Part shown: positions 15,305 through 24,320 of the stretch, one piece after another
Layout: every line of letters starts with the position of its first letter
Numbering within the stretch: the first letter of the stretch is position 1
From: Burkholderiaceae bacterium
GTDB taxonomy: Bacteria > Pseudomonadota > Gammaproteobacteria > Burkholderiales > Burkholderiaceae_C
Assembly: GCA_019745555.1 (NCBI GenBank)
Contig: JAIESX010000038.1
Span: 1 to 48,043, forward strand
Length of the DNA stretch: 48,043 bases
Direction: 5' to 3'
Made by a program: the position numbers and the translations under genes
Notes under the pieces: model-generated
The model's database searches: none
What the model was told of the DNA's origin: nothing
Seen by the model: the letters and a program-made list of their open reading frames with translations, nothing else

Positions 15305-16489
15305 TCAGGCGCGCTCGTAGAGCGTGACCACGCAGGCCCCGCCCAGGCCGAGGTTGTGCTGCAGGGCCAGGCGCGCGCCCTGAACCTGGCGTGCGCCAGC
15401 CTGGCCGCGCAGCTGCTGCACGAGCTCGGTGCACTGGGCCAGGCCCGTGGCGCCCAGCGGGTGGCCCTTGCTCAGCAGGCCGCCCGAGGGGTTGGTGACG
15501 TAGCGGCCACCGTAGCTGTTGTCGCCGTCCAGCACGAATTTCTCGGCACCCCCTTCGGGGCACAGGCCCAGGGCCTCGTAGCTGATGAGCTCGTTGTGGG
15601 CAAAGCAGTCGTGCAGCTCGACCACGTCCACATCCTCGGGGCCGATGCCAGCGTTCTCGTAGACCTGGCGCGCGGCCTCTTTCGCCATGGAGAAGCCGAC
15701 GACCTCCCGCATGTCGCGGGCCTCGAAGGTCTTGTGCGTGTCCGTGGTCATGGCCTGGGCGCGGATGCGCACGCTGCGGTCCAGGCCTTGCCGCTGCGCG
15801 AAGGCGTCCGAGCAGACGATGGCGGCCGCCGCACCGCAGGTGGGCGGGCAGGCCATGAGGCGGGTCATCACGCCGTCCCAGAGCATGGGGGCGGCCATGA
15901 CGTCTTCGGTCGTGACCTCCTTGCGGAACAGGGCCAGCGGATTGTGCGCGGCGTGGCGGCTGGCCTTGGCGCGGATGGCGGCAAAGGTCTTGAGCTTGGT
16001 GCCGTACTGCTGCATGTGGGCCAGTCCCGCGCCGCCGAAATAGCGCAGCGCCAGCGGAATCTCGGTGTGACCCACGAGCTCCTCGGTGGCGGTATCGAAA
16101 CGGTCGAAGGGCGAGGGGCGGTCCTGGAAGACCGCACCCAGCGCGCCCGGGTTCATGTGTTCGAAGCCCAGGGCCAGCACACAATCGGCTGCACCGCTGG
16201 CCACGGCCTGGCGCGCGAGGAAAAGCGCAGTGGAGCCGGTGGAACAGTTGTTGTTGACGTTGACGATGGGGATGCCGCTCATCCCGACCTCGTAGAGCGC
16301 GCGCTGCCCGGCCGTGGAGTCGCCGTAGACGTAGCCCACATAGGCCTGCTGCACCCGGGCGTAGTCCAGGCCGGCATCCACCAGCGCAGCGCGCGTGGCC
16401 TCGGCAGCCATCTCGGGATAGGGGCGATGGGCACCGGGCTTGGCAAAGGCGATCATGCCGACACCGGCGACGAGGACGTTCTGGCTCAT
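15305..16489 (-). CDS. Thiolase-family protein (SCP-x/acetyl-CoA acetyltransferase-like, lipid-transfer type)
   Basis: The 394-residue protein starts at an ATG preceded by GGAG. It shows the thiolase nucleophile in VNNNCSTGSTAL (Cys82), HDCFAHNE, and the C-terminal GGLLSKGHPLGATGLAQ. The sequence is nearer to the SCP-x type 'thiolase-like lipid-transfer' group than to biosynthetic PhaA: the last thiolase Cys motif is replaced by NLGLGGACVVTLYE. Such proteins cleave or condense acyl-CoA, often branched, aromatic or steroid side chains. Neighbouring acyl-CoA dehydrogenase or DUF35 genes, common partners, are absent here. The substrate is not predictable. Confidence 0.88.
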   Translation of the reverse strand: MSQNVLVAGVGMIAFAKPGAHRPYPEMAAEATRAALVDAGLDYARVQQAYVGYVYGDSTAGQRALYEVGMSGIPIVNVNNNCSTGSTALFLARQAVASGAADCVLALGFEHMNPGALGAVFQDRPSPFDRFDTATEELVGHTEIPLALRYFGGAGLAHMQQYGTKLKTFAAIRAKASRHAAHNPLALFRKEVTTEDVMAAPMLWDGVMTRLMACPPTCGAAAAIVCSDAFAQRQGLDRSVRIRAQAMTTDTHKTFEARDMREVVGFSMAKEAARQVYENAGIGPEDVDVVELHDCFAHNELISYEALGLCPEGGAEKFVLDGDNSYGGRYVTNPSGGLLSKGHPLGATGLAQCTELVQQLRGQAGARQVQGARLALQHNLGLGGACVVTLYERA

Positions 16490-16531
16490 GGCAACTCCGT
16501 GACCTGGGGTAGCTGGCCAGTTTAGCGCTCC

Positions 16532-16566
16532 AAAAAGCCAACGGGCCTGCATCGCTGCAGGCCCGT
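16532..16566 (-). terminator. Intrinsic terminator of the Bug-protein gene
   Basis: A perfect 11-bp stem, ACGGGCCTGCA (16541-16551) with TGCAGGCCCGT (16556-16566), has a 4-nt loop. On the minus strand it is followed by TGGC and then five T residues. It separates the Bug gene from the thiolase gene, so the two may be transcribed separately. Confidence 0.7.
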
Positions 16567-16590
16567 GCCCCGGGGTTTCGGAAGAAGCGC

Positions 16591-17556
16591 TTAATCGGGC
16601 TTGATGCCTGACTTCTTCACCACCTCGGCCCAGGTGTCGTACTCGCGCTTCATGTAGGCCGCCAGTTCGGCCGGCGTACTGGGGCTCGGCGACAGACCCT
16701 TGAGCTCGAGCTCCTTGGCGACGTCCGGATCCTTGAGGATCTTGACCAGCACCTGGTTGAGCTTGTCGATCACGGCCTTGGGCGTCTTGGCCGGCACCAC
16801 ATAGGCGTACCAGTTCAGCGTGTCGAAACCGGGGTAGCCCTGCTCGGCCACGGTGGGCACATCGGGCATGAGCGGGTCGCGCTTGGCGCCCGTGGTCGCC
16901 AGGGCGCGCACCTTGCCGGTCTTGATGTGCGGCCCGGCCGTGGGCGGGGTGGACATGAAGGAATCAACCTCGCCGCCGAGCAGGCCCAGCATGGCCGGGC
17001 CGCCGCCCTTGTAGGCCACATGGGTCACGTCAATGCCGGCGCGCAGCTTGAGCAGCTCGCCGGCCAGATGGCCGGCGCCGCCGATGCCGGGCGAGGCGTA
17101 GGTGAGCCGGCCCGGCTGTTCCTTGGCCAGCTTGATGTAGTCGGCCAGGTTCTTCACCGGCAGATCGGGCTTGACGACCAGCACGTTGGAGAACACCACG
17201 GCCATGGTCACGGGCGCGAAGTCCTGCAGCGGCTTGTAGGGCAGCTTGGACACCAGGTGTGGCGCCACCGTGAGCGATCCCACGCTGCCGAGCAGGATGG
17301 TGTGGCCGTCGGCCTCGGCACGGGCCACAAAGTCGGTGGCGATGTTGCCGCCGGCGCCGGCCTTGTTGTCGACCACGACATTGGTCTTGAGTTCGTCGCC
17401 CAGGTGCTTGGCGATGATGCGTGCCACGGTGTCGGTCGCACCACCGGCGGCAAAGCCCACGACCATGGTGATGGGCTTGCTCGGGTAGTTCTGGGCCAGC
17501 GCCGGGGCCGTGGCCAGCACGGCGCCGAGGGCCAGGGCGAGGGTCTTGAGTTTCAT
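16591..17556 (-). CDS. Bug-family tripartite tricarboxylate transporter substrate-binding protein
   Basis: The ATG at 17556 has AGGAG upstream. The 321-residue product has a signal peptide (MKLKTLALALGAVLATAPAL, cut near AQ) and the Bug hallmarks: YPSKPITMVVGFAAGGATDT, the KAGAGGNIATDFVA segment and YASPGIGGAGHLAGELL. Bug proteins are periplasmic binding proteins greatly expanded in Burkholderiales. They bind carboxylates and related small molecules, only some working with TctA/TctB membrane subunits. None is adjacent here. Proximity to the thiolase suggests a carboxylate substrate in a catabolic pathway, but a terminator stands between them. Confidence 0.93.
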   Translation of the reverse strand: MKLKTLALALGAVLATAPALAQNYPSKPITMVVGFAAGGATDTVARIIAKHLGDELKTNVVVDNKAGAGGNIATDFVARAEADGHTILLGSVGSLTVAPHLVSKLPYKPLQDFAPVTMAVVFSNVLVVKPDLPVKNLADYIKLAKEQPGRLTYASPGIGGAGHLAGELLKLRAGIDVTHVAYKGGGPAMLGLLGGEVDSFMSTPPTAGPHIKTGKVRALATTGAKRDPLMPDVPTVAEQGYPGFDTLNWYAYVVPAKTPKAVIDKLNQVLVKILKDPDVAKELELKGLSPSPSTPAELAAYMKREYDTWAEVVKKSGIKPD

Positions 17557-17713
17557 GTGGTCTCCTGAATCGACAGGGCCCGCCGGAAGGCGGGCCGCTG
17601 GGTGCACCGCAGTATAGGAACACGCCGCATGCACAGGGCGCTGGTTTTCACGGAGGCGCCATCGGAAAAAATGATGGCCCCATAGGGCGCCCCGATCGCA
17701 CCCGGCCCCGGCC

Positions 17714-18640
17714 TCAGGGGCGGGCCGGCCAGTCGAGATGGCGCTGGCTTTCGAAGTGGCGTGCCTGGCCGCTCACGGGGTCGGTGAAGGCCAGGGCACG
17801 GGCCAGCAGCCGCAGCGGCTGCGACCAGTCTTCCTGCGTGTGGCCCGCGCCGTGCACGACCTCGGGATAGAAGAGGTCGCCCACGATGGGCCGGCCCAGG
17901 GCGTTCATGTGCACGCGCAGCTGGTGGGTGCGACCGCTGCGCGGACGCAGTCGGTACAGGCCCAGCGGGCCTCGGGCCTCGATGAGTTCGAACGCGGTCT
18001 CGCTGTTGGGTTCGCCCTCCACCTCGCGCTGGCGGAAGAACTGCACGTCCTCCAAGATGCGGCTGCGGTGCACCGCGGGCAATGGCCGTTCGGGACGCAG
18101 CGGGGCGATGGCCTCGTAGATCTTCTCGACCCGCTGCTCGCGGAACAGGCGCTGGTAGGCGTCGCGGTCCTGCGGGCGCACGCTGAAGACCACGAGACCG
18201 GCCGTCTCGCGGTCGATGCGGTGGATGGGGGTCAGCGTCTCGATGCCGGTGCGGCGTTTCAAGCGCACCAGCAGGGTCTGCTGCACATAGCGGCCCGTGG
18301 GGGTGACGGGCAGGAAGTGCGGCTTGTCGGCCACGAGCAGGTGTTCGTCCTGGTGGACGATGGTCTCCTCGAAGGGGATGGCGGGCTCGACGTCGAGTTC
18401 GCGGTAGTAGTAGACGCGCTGCCCCGGTGTGTAGCCGGCTTCGGGCGGCAGCGACCGGCCGGCTTCGTCCAGCACACGGCCCTCGGTCATGCGTTGCGCC
18501 CACTGCGCAGCGCTCACGGCCGGCAGGCGTTCGACCAGGAAATCGATGAGCCGCGGCCAGGCGCCATGGGGCAGGGCCACGCAGCTCGCGCTGACGCCAT
18601 CGCGCATGGGCGGGCGATGGCGGTGCGGGGGGCGGTTCAT
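17714..18640 (-). CDS. RluA-family pseudouridine synthase
   Basis: The 308-residue protein has the RluA-family catalytic motif HRIDRETAGLVVFS with the nucleophilic Asp, preceded by ADKPHFLPV and followed by the GRTHQLRVHMNALGRPIVGD segment. It isomerises uridine in rRNA or tRNA; the target site cannot be assigned from sequence alone. The N-terminal 80 residues resemble an S4-like part only weakly. It lies 20 bp downstream of trmB on the same strand, in a run of RNA-modification genes with gluQRS upstream, which suggests one transcript. Confidence 0.9.
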   Translation of the reverse strand: MNRPPHRHRPPMRDGVSASCVALPHGAWPRLIDFLVERLPAVSAAQWAQRMTEGRVLDEAGRSLPPEAGYTPGQRVYYYRELDVEPAIPFEETIVHQDEHLLVADKPHFLPVTPTGRYVQQTLLVRLKRRTGIETLTPIHRIDRETAGLVVFSVRPQDRDAYQRLFREQRVEKIYEAIAPLRPERPLPAVHRSRILEDVQFFRQREVEGEPNSETAFELIEARGPLGLYRLRPRSGRTHQLRVHMNALGRPIVGDLFYPEVVHGAGHTQEDWSQPLRLLARALAFTDPVSGQARHFESQRHLDWPARP

Positions 18641-18660
18641 GCGCGACAGGCGCGTGATGT

Positions 18661-19431
18661 TCAGACGCGCGTGAAGACGAGGTCCCAGACGCCGTGGCCC
18701 AGGCGCAGGCCACGCCGCTCGAACTTGGTCAGCGGCCGGTACTCGGGCTTGGGTGCGTAGCCCGCCGCCGTGTTCTTCAGCAGGGGCTCGGCGCCCAGCA
18801 CCTCCAGCATCTGCTGGGCATAGGGCTCCCAGTCGGTGGCGCAGTGCAGATAGCCACCGGGCTTGAGGCGTGCGGCCAGCTTGGCCACCAGCGGTGCCTG
18901 GAGCAGGCGGCGCTTGTGGTGCTTGGTCTTGTGCCAGGGATCGGGGAAGAAGATGTGCACGCCGTCCAGGCTGCCCTCGGGCAGCATGTGGTCCAGCACC
19001 TCGACGGCGTCGTGCTGCAGGATGCGGATATTGGTCAGCCCGCGCTCGCCGATGTGCTTGAGCAGGGCGCCCACACCGGGCTCGTGCACCTCGCAGCCCA
19101 GGAAGTTCTTCTCGCGCATCAGATCGGCGATGTGTGCCGTGGCGTCGCCCATGCCGAAGCCGATCTCGAGGATCAGCGGGCGGCTGGCGGCCTCTGCGCC
19201 GAAGACGGCGACGCGGTCCAGCGGCGCGGGCGTGTAGGCCAGCACATAGCGCGGCCCCAGCTCTTCGAGTGCCTTGGCCTGGCCTGTCGTCGTGCGGCCG
19301 GCGCGCTTGACGTAGCTTTTGATGGTCTTGGGAAACTCGACGCCGGGCGGCGGCAGACGGCGGCGGTCTTTGGGCGCCGCAGGTGTGTCGACCGCGGGAT
19401 CTGCGGCCAGGGGTTTGGAGGTGTCAGTCAC
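18661..19431 (-). CDS. trmB: tRNA (guanine-46-N7)-methyltransferase TrmB
   Basis: The 256-residue methyltransferase has the SAM-binding motif [17 protein letters not shown] and the TrmB signature [16 protein letters not shown], and it ends with a family-type SKFERRG-like segment ([19 protein letters not shown]). It methylates G46 in the variable loop of tRNAs. The start is GTG at 19431; no in-frame ATG lies close upstream. The N-terminal 55 residues are a poorly conserved basic/proline-rich extension common in beta-proteobacterial TrmB. It begins 9 bp after gluQRS, so the two are co-transcribed. Confidence 0.95.
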   Translation of the reverse strand: MTDTSKPLAADPAVDTPAAPKDRRRLPPPGVEFPKTIKSYVKRAGRTTTGQAKALEELGPRYVLAYTPAPLDRVAVFGAEAASRPLILEIGFGMGDATAHIADLMREKNFLGCEVHEPGVGALLKHIGERGLTNIRILQHDAVEVLDHMLPEGSLDGVHIFFPDPWHKTKHHKRRLLQAPLVAKLAARLKPGGYLHCATDWEPYAQQMLEVLGAEPLLKNTAAGYAPKPEYRPLTKFERRGLRLGHGVWDLVFTRV

Positions 19432-19440
19432 CCCATGATT

Positions 19441-20328
19441 TTAGGGGCCCGGTCCCCAGCGCCCGGCCCACTGCTGCGTGGCCGCGGCCAGCCAGTCGCC
19501 CACGGTGTCGCCCTGCACCTGCAGGCCCAGCACGGCGGCGGCGGCGCGGAGTGCGGCCAGCGGGTTGGCTGTATCCAGGGCCTGGGCGCCGTTCTGCTTG
19601 CTGAGCTTCTCGCCATTGGGGCCCAGCACCAGCGGAGTGTGCAGGTAGCGTGGTCGCGGCAAGCCGAGGGCCGATTGCAGGAGGATCTGGCGCGCGGTGT
19701 TGTCGGCCAGGTCCTCTCCCCGCACGACGTCGGTGACGCCCTGCACGCCATCGTCCACCACCACGGCCAGCTGGTAGGCGAACCAGCCGTCGGCGCGTCG
19801 GAGCACGAAGTCACCCACCTCGGCCTCCACGTCCTGGGCCTGGGGGCCCAGGCGGCGGTCGTTCCACAGCAGGGTGCCGGGGACCACCTGCAGGCGCCAG
19901 GCGCGCGCCGGCTTGCCGTGCAGACCGCCGCGCTCGGGGCGGCAGGTGCCGGGATAGACGAGTTCGCCATGGCGCGGCTTGTCGCGGCCCAGGCGTTGCA
20001 GTTCGGCTTCGATGTCCTTGCGGCTGCAGGCGCAGCCATAGGCCTGGCGATATTCCACCAGCATGTCGAGCGCACGCTGGTAGAGCGCGCTGCGGCGCGA
20101 CTGGTAGATCGGTGCTTCGTCGGGCGTGAGGCCGCAGTCGGCCAGTTGCTGCAGGATGATGCGGTCGGCACCCTCCACGCAGCGCGGCACGTCCACGTCC
20201 TCGATGCGCACCAGCCAGCGGCCGCCATGCGCCCGCGCATCGAGCCAGCTGGCCAGCGCGGCCACCAGCGAGCCCGCGTGCAGCGGGCCCGTGGGCGAGG
20301 GGGCGAAGCGGCCGACGTAGGGCGGCAT
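19441..20328 (-). CDS. gluQ: Glutamyl-Q tRNA(Asp) synthetase
   Basis: The ATG at 20328 gives 295 residues beginning [20 protein letters not shown], with the class-I HIGH-type motif, the EKLSKQNGA (KMSKS-type) loop, and a zinc site made by CACS and YPGTCR. The protein lacks the anticodon-binding half of GluRS. It is the GluQRS paralogue that attaches glutamate to the queuosine base at position 34 of tRNA-Asp. It sits 32 bp downstream of the renalase-like gene on the same strand, and 9 bp upstream of trmB. Confidence 0.95.
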   Translation of the reverse strand: MPPYVGRFAPSPTGPLHAGSLVAALASWLDARAHGGRWLVRIEDVDVPRCVEGADRIILQQLADCGLTPDEAPIYQSRRSALYQRALDMLVEYRQAYGCACSRKDIEAELQRLGRDKPRHGELVYPGTCRPERGGLHGKPARAWRLQVVPGTLLWNDRRLGPQAQDVEAEVGDFVLRRADGWFAYQLAVVVDDGVQGVTDVVRGEDLADNTARQILLQSALGLPRPRYLHTPLVLGPNGEKLSKQNGAQALDTANPLAALRAAAAVLGLQVQGDTVGDWLAAATQQWAGRWGPGP

Positions 20329-20360
20329 GCGGTCAGGGCGAGGCGCCAGGCCGGACGCGT

Positions 20361-21404
20361 TCAGAGCGCAGCCAGTGCAAGCTCGAGACCCGAGATGAAG
20401 GCGTCTTCCACGCGGTGGCCCAGGCACCAGTCGCCACAGACGCCGATGCGGGCGTGGGCGTGCCAGAGGTGGCTGGCACCCAGGGGGCGCACGGTCTGGG
20501 CATAGCGCCAGCGGTGCACGGTGGCGTAGCTCGGCTCGGCGCGGATGCCGGTGACCTCGGCAAAGGCCTTCAGCATCTTGCCCAGCACGCGCTCGGCATC
20601 GTCTTCCAGGTGCTCCAGCGACCACTCCTTGCTGGCCTGAACGGTCCAGCGCTCGATGGGGCCGCGCTGCGGTTTGCTCGACTCACGCGCTACCCAGGCG
20701 ATGCGGTGGTGCGTGCTGCGCGCCGCATTCCATTGCGGGCCCAGCGTGTTCATGCCCGGCTGCATGGCCTGGGGGAAGGCGGCCATCAGCGTCCAGCAGG
20801 GGGCGGTCTCGACTTCGCCGATGCGCTGCGCCAGGTTCTCGACCAGCTGGGACGTGCGCAGCAGTTCGTGTGCCTGCTCGGCCGGCATGGCCAGCAGCAC
20901 GGCGTCGAAGCCGGAGTAGACGTGGCGCTCACCGTCCACGCCCTCGGTGTGCAGCTGCCAGCGCTGGGGGTTGAGTGCGTCGCGGGCGATTTTCACCACC
21001 CGGGTCTCGCTCAGCATGCGTCCGGCGGCCTGCAACGGCTCGGCCCAGCGCTTGACCAGGGCATTCATGCCGGGTACCGCGACCCAGTGAGGCTCGCGCG
21101 CGGGCAGGGCCGCGGCCACCACCCGGCCCAGCGGGTCGAGAACGCGTACGGCGTTGGCGCTCCAGGGGCGGCACAGGCCGGGCACGGTCTTGAGGGCCAG
21201 CTCGAAACGGGCGTCGCGCACGGTGAAGTACTGGGTGCCGTGGTCGAAGCTGCCGAACTCGGTGCTGCGCGTGGCCATGCGGCCGCCGGCGCCCCGGCTC
21301 TTCTCCAACAGGGTGACCTGGTGGCCGGCCTGCATCAGGGTACGTGCGCAGGCCACGCCGGCCATGCCGGCGCCGATCACGGCAAAGTGCTGGGAATTTT
21401 TCAT
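20361..21404 (-). CDS. FAD-dependent amine-oxidase/renalase-like flavoprotein
   Basis: The 347-residue protein starts with a Rossmann FAD-binding motif ([20 protein letters not shown], then [15 protein letters not shown]) and ends with [20 protein letters not shown], the C-terminal FAD-contact segment of NAD(P)-binding renalase-like proteins. Human renalase oxidises dihydro isomers of NAD(P)H; the function of bacterial homologues is mostly untested. Its ATG overlaps the TGA of the upstream YhaJ-like LysR gene (ATGA), so the two are translationally coupled. This places it in the redox/quinone stress module of this region. Confidence 0.88.
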   Translation of the reverse strand: MKNSQHFAVIGAGMAGVACARTLMQAGHQVTLLEKSRGAGGRMATRSTEFGSFDHGTQYFTVRDARFELALKTVPGLCRPWSANAVRVLDPLGRVVAAALPAREPHWVAVPGMNALVKRWAEPLQAAGRMLSETRVVKIARDALNPQRWQLHTEGVDGERHVYSGFDAVLLAMPAEQAHELLRTSQLVENLAQRIGEVETAPCWTLMAAFPQAMQPGMNTLGPQWNAARSTHHRIAWVARESSKPQRGPIERWTVQASKEWSLEHLEDDAERVLGKMLKAFAEVTGIRAEPSYATVHRWRYAQTVRPLGASHLWHAHARIGVCGDWCLGHRVEDAFISGLELALAAL

Positions 21405-22375
21405 CGACTGGGTCTCCGTTTTTTGGGGCTGCCGGGTTGCCACTGTAGCGGACCGAGCAGCGCGTCCCGCGTGGCCGGGCTTTCGAGCTGCTGCAACCAC
21501 CACTGCAGGGCACGGCCGGTGCTGCGGCCGCTGCCGCCGCGCCAGGCGTAGCTCACGCGCACCACGCGCTGGGGGCGCTCCGTCTTCTTGACGACAAGAT
21601 GGCCGGCCTCGATATGCGGGCGCGCCATGCACTCGGGCAGAAAGCCACCGCCCAGGCCGCGCAGCTGCGCGTCGAGCTTGGACTGCATGGTGGCCACGGT
21701 GAACACGTCCTGCCCGGCCAGCAGGCCGATGGTGAGGCCGTCGCCGCGCTGCACGGTGTCGGCCACGGCCACGGCACGGTGGCGCAGCAGCACGTCGTCG
21801 CCCAGCGGCTCGGGCATGGCGGCCAGCGGGTGGTGCGGGGCGACGGCGTAGACGAATTCCATGCTGCCCAGGGGCTTGCTCTGCACCCCGGCCAGGGTGC
21901 CGGAGTCGAGCACCACGCCGATGGCCAGATCGGCCTGGCCGCTGGTCAGCGTCTCCAGCGTGCCCGAAAGGGTTTCCTCGCGCAGCTTGAGACGCGTGGG
22001 TGCGCCCAGGGCGAAGAAGCTCTCGCAGAGTTCCATGGCCGTGGTGCGGTGGATGATGCCGTCGAGCGTCACGGTGAACTGCGCCTCCCAGCCCGTGGCC
22101 ACGCGCTTGACGCGGTGGGCCACGGCGTCGATCTCCTGCAGCAGGCGCTGGCCTTCGCGCAGCAGCTCGGCGCCGGCGGCGGTGAGGCGGGCCTGGCGCG
22201 AGCTGCGGTCATAGAGCAGCACGTCGAGCGCGTCCTCGATCTGGCGTACACGGTAGGTCAGGGCGCTGGGCACCAGGCCCAGGCCGCGTGCGGCCGCTGC
22301 GAAACTGCCGGCGTCCTCGATGGCCTGCAGCATGGCGAGCGCGTCGGGGGTCAGGACGTCGCGGGCGGTTTGCAT
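21401..22375 (-). CDS. LysR-family transcriptional regulator, YhaJ-like (second copy)
   Basis: The 324-residue regulator has an N-terminal HTH (LTPDALAMLQAIEDAGSFAA, then LGLVPSALTYRVRQIEDAL) and a complete effector domain. By eye it groups with the first YhaJ-like regulator (3423-4310), sharing the GSFAAAA and DRSxxxxxLTxAG patterns. It is divergent from pirin-DoxX-flavodoxin-pirin, and its stop overlaps the renalase-like gene's start. In E. coli, YhaJ controls yqjF (a DoxX gene) and neighbours in response to quinone-type compounds, so the gene content here fits the same logic. The C-terminus (about 25 residues, basic) is longer than usual. Confidence 0.9.
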   Translation of the reverse strand: MQTARDVLTPDALAMLQAIEDAGSFAAAARGLGLVPSALTYRVRQIEDALDVLLYDRSSRQARLTAAGAELLREGQRLLQEIDAVAHRVKRVATGWEAQFTVTLDGIIHRTTAMELCESFFALGAPTRLKLREETLSGTLETLTSGQADLAIGVVLDSGTLAGVQSKPLGSMEFVYAVAPHHPLAAMPEPLGDDVLLRHRAVAVADTVQRGDGLTIGLLAGQDVFTVATMQSKLDAQLRGLGGGFLPECMARPHIEAGHLVVKKTERPQRVVRVSYAWRGGSGRSTGRALQWWLQQLESPATRDALLGPLQWQPGSPKKRRPSR

Positions 22376-22391
22376 GGTCGATTGATTTGAT

Positions 22392-22406
22392 TTCAGATAT
22401 TTTGAA
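22392..22406. promoter_or_regulatory. LysR-type operator candidate (TTCA-N7-TGAA) for the pirin-DoxX module
   Basis: TTCAGATATTTTGAA is an inverted repeat of 4-bp arms with an internal T-N11-A, 17 bp upstream of the LysR start and about 100 bp upstream of the pirin gene. Size and ends match the TTCGAAAAATTCGAA palindrome of the first YhaJ-like regulator. Confidence 0.5.
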
Positions 22407-22504
22407 TCATGCCATCAAAGCGCGTGGATCGCAAAACGCGGGCCGGGGCCTAAAGTTCATCCTGTCGCAGGCACAGTGCCCGCGCCCAGAAGAAGGAGCC
22501 CATC

Positions 22505-23206
22505 ATGCTGACCCTACGCAAGTCCCAGGACCGCGGCTATGCCGACCACGGCTGGCTCAAGTCCTTCCACAGTTTTTCCTTCGCCGGCTACTACGACCCC
22601 GAGCACATGGGCTGGGGCAATCTGCGCGTGATCAACGAGGACCGCATCGCCCCGGGCACGGGCTTCGGCACGCACGGCCACCGCGACATGGAGATCATCA
22701 GCTACGTGCTCTCGGGTGAACTGGCCCACAAGGACAGCATGGGCAACGGCAAGGCCATCCCGCCGGGTGACGTGCAGCGCATGAGCGCGGGCCGTGGCGT
22801 GATGCACAGCGAGTACAACCATGCACCGCAGGACACCACGCACTTCCTGCAGATCTGGATCGAGCCGAACGTGCGCGGCATCCCGGCCAGCTACGAGCAG
22901 AAGAGCTTTGCCGAGGCCGAGAAGCGCGGTAGTCTGCGCCTGGTGGCCTCGCCCGATGCGGCCCAGGGCTCGGTGAAGCTCCATGCCGACGCACGTCTGT
23001 ACGCCGGTCTGTTCAATGGCGCCGAATCGGCGGAACTGGCGCTGGACCCGGCGCGCAAGGCCTACGTGCACCTGGTGCGCGGCGAACTGGAAGTCAACGG
23101 CCAGAAGCTCAGCGGCGGTGATGCCGCGCTGCTGGCCGGGGAAGACCGCATCGCGCTCAAGGCCGGGCGCGACGCGGAGGTGCTGGTGTTCGACCTCGCA
23201 GCCTGA
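22505..23206 (+). CDS. Pirin-family protein (quercetinase-type bicupin), second of three
   Basis: The 233-residue protein starts MLTLRKSQDRGYADHGWLKS, the typical opening of YhhW-type pirins. The metal ligands lie in GFGTHGHRDMEIISYVLSGE (two His) and AGRGVMHSEYN (His and Glu). YhhW of E. coli has quercetin 2,3-dioxygenase activity and binds a divalent metal; the natural substrate is not known. It is the first gene of the operon with DoxX, a flavodoxin-like reductase and a third pirin, divergent from the LysR gene. Confidence 0.93.
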   Translation: MLTLRKSQDRGYADHGWLKSFHSFSFAGYYDPEHMGWGNLRVINEDRIAPGTGFGTHGHRDMEIISYVLSGELAHKDSMGNGKAIPPGDVQRMSAGRGVMHSEYNHAPQDTTHFLQIWIEPNVRGIPASYEQKSFAEAEKRGSLRLVASPDAAQGSVKLHADARLYAGLFNGAESAELALDPARKAYVHLVRGELEVNGQKLSGGDAALLAGEDRIALKAGRDAEVLVFDLAA

Positions 23207-23240
23207 TTTTTTGTCTGTCACGTTTCCACAAGGAGCTCCC

Positions 23241-23648
23241 ATGTTTGCCTCTCTTCAAAATCCCCTGAGCCTGGCTGGTCGTCTCCTGATCGCTGCGCTC
23301 TTCCTGCCCGCCGGCATCGGCAAGATCACCGGCTTCGCCGGGACTGTGGGCTACATCGGTTCGGTGGGCCTGCCGCTGCCGGCCGTGGGCGCGGTCCTGG
23401 CCATCGCGGTCGAGGTGCTCGGTGCGCTTGCGCTGATCGTGGGTTACCAGACGCGCTTCGCCGCCCTGGTGCTGGCGGTGTTCACGCTGGCGGCGAGCTT
23501 CTTCTTCCACGCCTACTGGAGCGTCCCGGCCGAGCAGGCCTTCATGCAGCAGTTGCTGTTCTTCAAGAACATCGCGGTGGTCGGCGGCCTCTTCGTGCTC
23601 GCGGCCCATGGTGCGGGCGCCTGGAGCCTGGACGGCAAGCGCAATTAA
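23241..23648 (+). CDS. DoxX-family membrane protein
   Basis: The 135-residue protein has four membrane segments and the DoxX pattern LAGRLLIAALFLPAGIGKIT at the N-terminus. E. coli YqjF, a DoxX member, is induced by quinone-like products of nitrotoluenes, and DoxX genes commonly accompany pirins and flavin reductases. The ATG at 23241 has AAGGAG upstream and lies 34 bp after the pirin. The biochemical role of the family is unresolved. Confidence 0.9.
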   Translation: MFASLQNPLSLAGRLLIAALFLPAGIGKITGFAGTVGYIGSVGLPLPAVGAVLAIAVEVLGALALIVGYQTRFAALVLAVFTLAASFFFHAYWSVPAEQAFMQQLLFFKNIAVVGGLFVLAAHGAGAWSLDGKRN

Positions 23649-23729
23649 GCTCAGGCCGTCCTCCGGTCGCTGGACGGAGGATGGCATTTGTCCTATTCAC
23701 CCCGCACATCCCGACTCAGGAGGTTTTCC

Positions 23730-24284
23730 ATGGCACGCGTCGCCGTTGTTTTTCATTCGGGCTACGGCCATACCCAGCGTCTGGCACAGGCCATCGCCGA
23801 GGGTGCCAACGCCGAGCTGATCGCCATCGATGCCGAGGGCAACCTGCCTGCCGGCGGCTGGGAGGCGCTCAACGCGGCCGACGCCATCGTCCTGGGTTCG
23901 CCCACCTATATGGGCGGAGTGAGCTGGCAGTTCAAGAAGTTTGCCGATGCCACGAGCAAGCCCTGGTACACCCAGGCCTGGAAGGACAAGGTCTTCGCCG
24001 GCTTCACCAACAGCGCCAACATCAGCGGTGACAAGGCCTCGACGCTGAGCTATCTGCACACCCTCGCCATGCAGCACAGCGGCATCTGGGTCGGCCTGGG
24101 GCTGGTCTATCACAACACCAAGGATTCCAGGCGCAGCGATGTGAACCACATTGCTGCCAATGTGGGCCTGATGGGGCAGACGCCCTCGGATGCGCCCGCT
24201 GACAGGATGGAAGCCAGCGATCTCGAGACCGCGCGCCTTTTCGGTCAGCGCGTGGCCGGCATCGCGGCCCGCCTGCGCGGCTGA
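23730..24284 (+). CDS. Flavodoxin-family NAD(P)H:quinone oxidoreductase-like protein (WrbA-like)
   Basis: The 184-residue protein begins MARVAVVFHSGYGHTQRLAQ, the FMN phosphate-binding loop, and contains the second FMN-contact segment GSPTYMGGVSWQFKKFAD, as in WrbA-like flavodoxins. Such proteins reduce quinones by two electrons, avoiding semiquinones. A CAGGAGG site precedes the ATG at 23730. It lies 81 bp after doxX and 36 bp before the third pirin, all on the same strand. Its presence supports a quinone or electrophile detoxification role for the cluster. Confidence 0.9.
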   Translation: MARVAVVFHSGYGHTQRLAQAIAEGANAELIAIDAEGNLPAGGWEALNAADAIVLGSPTYMGGVSWQFKKFADATSKPWYTQAWKDKVFAGFTNSANISGDKASTLSYLHTLAMQHSGIWVGLGLVYHNTKDSRRSDVNHIAANVGLMGQTPSDAPADRMEASDLETARLFGQRVAGIAARLRG

Positions 24285-24320
24285 GTTACGCGCTACAGTG
24301 CGCCACAAGGAGTCTCTTGC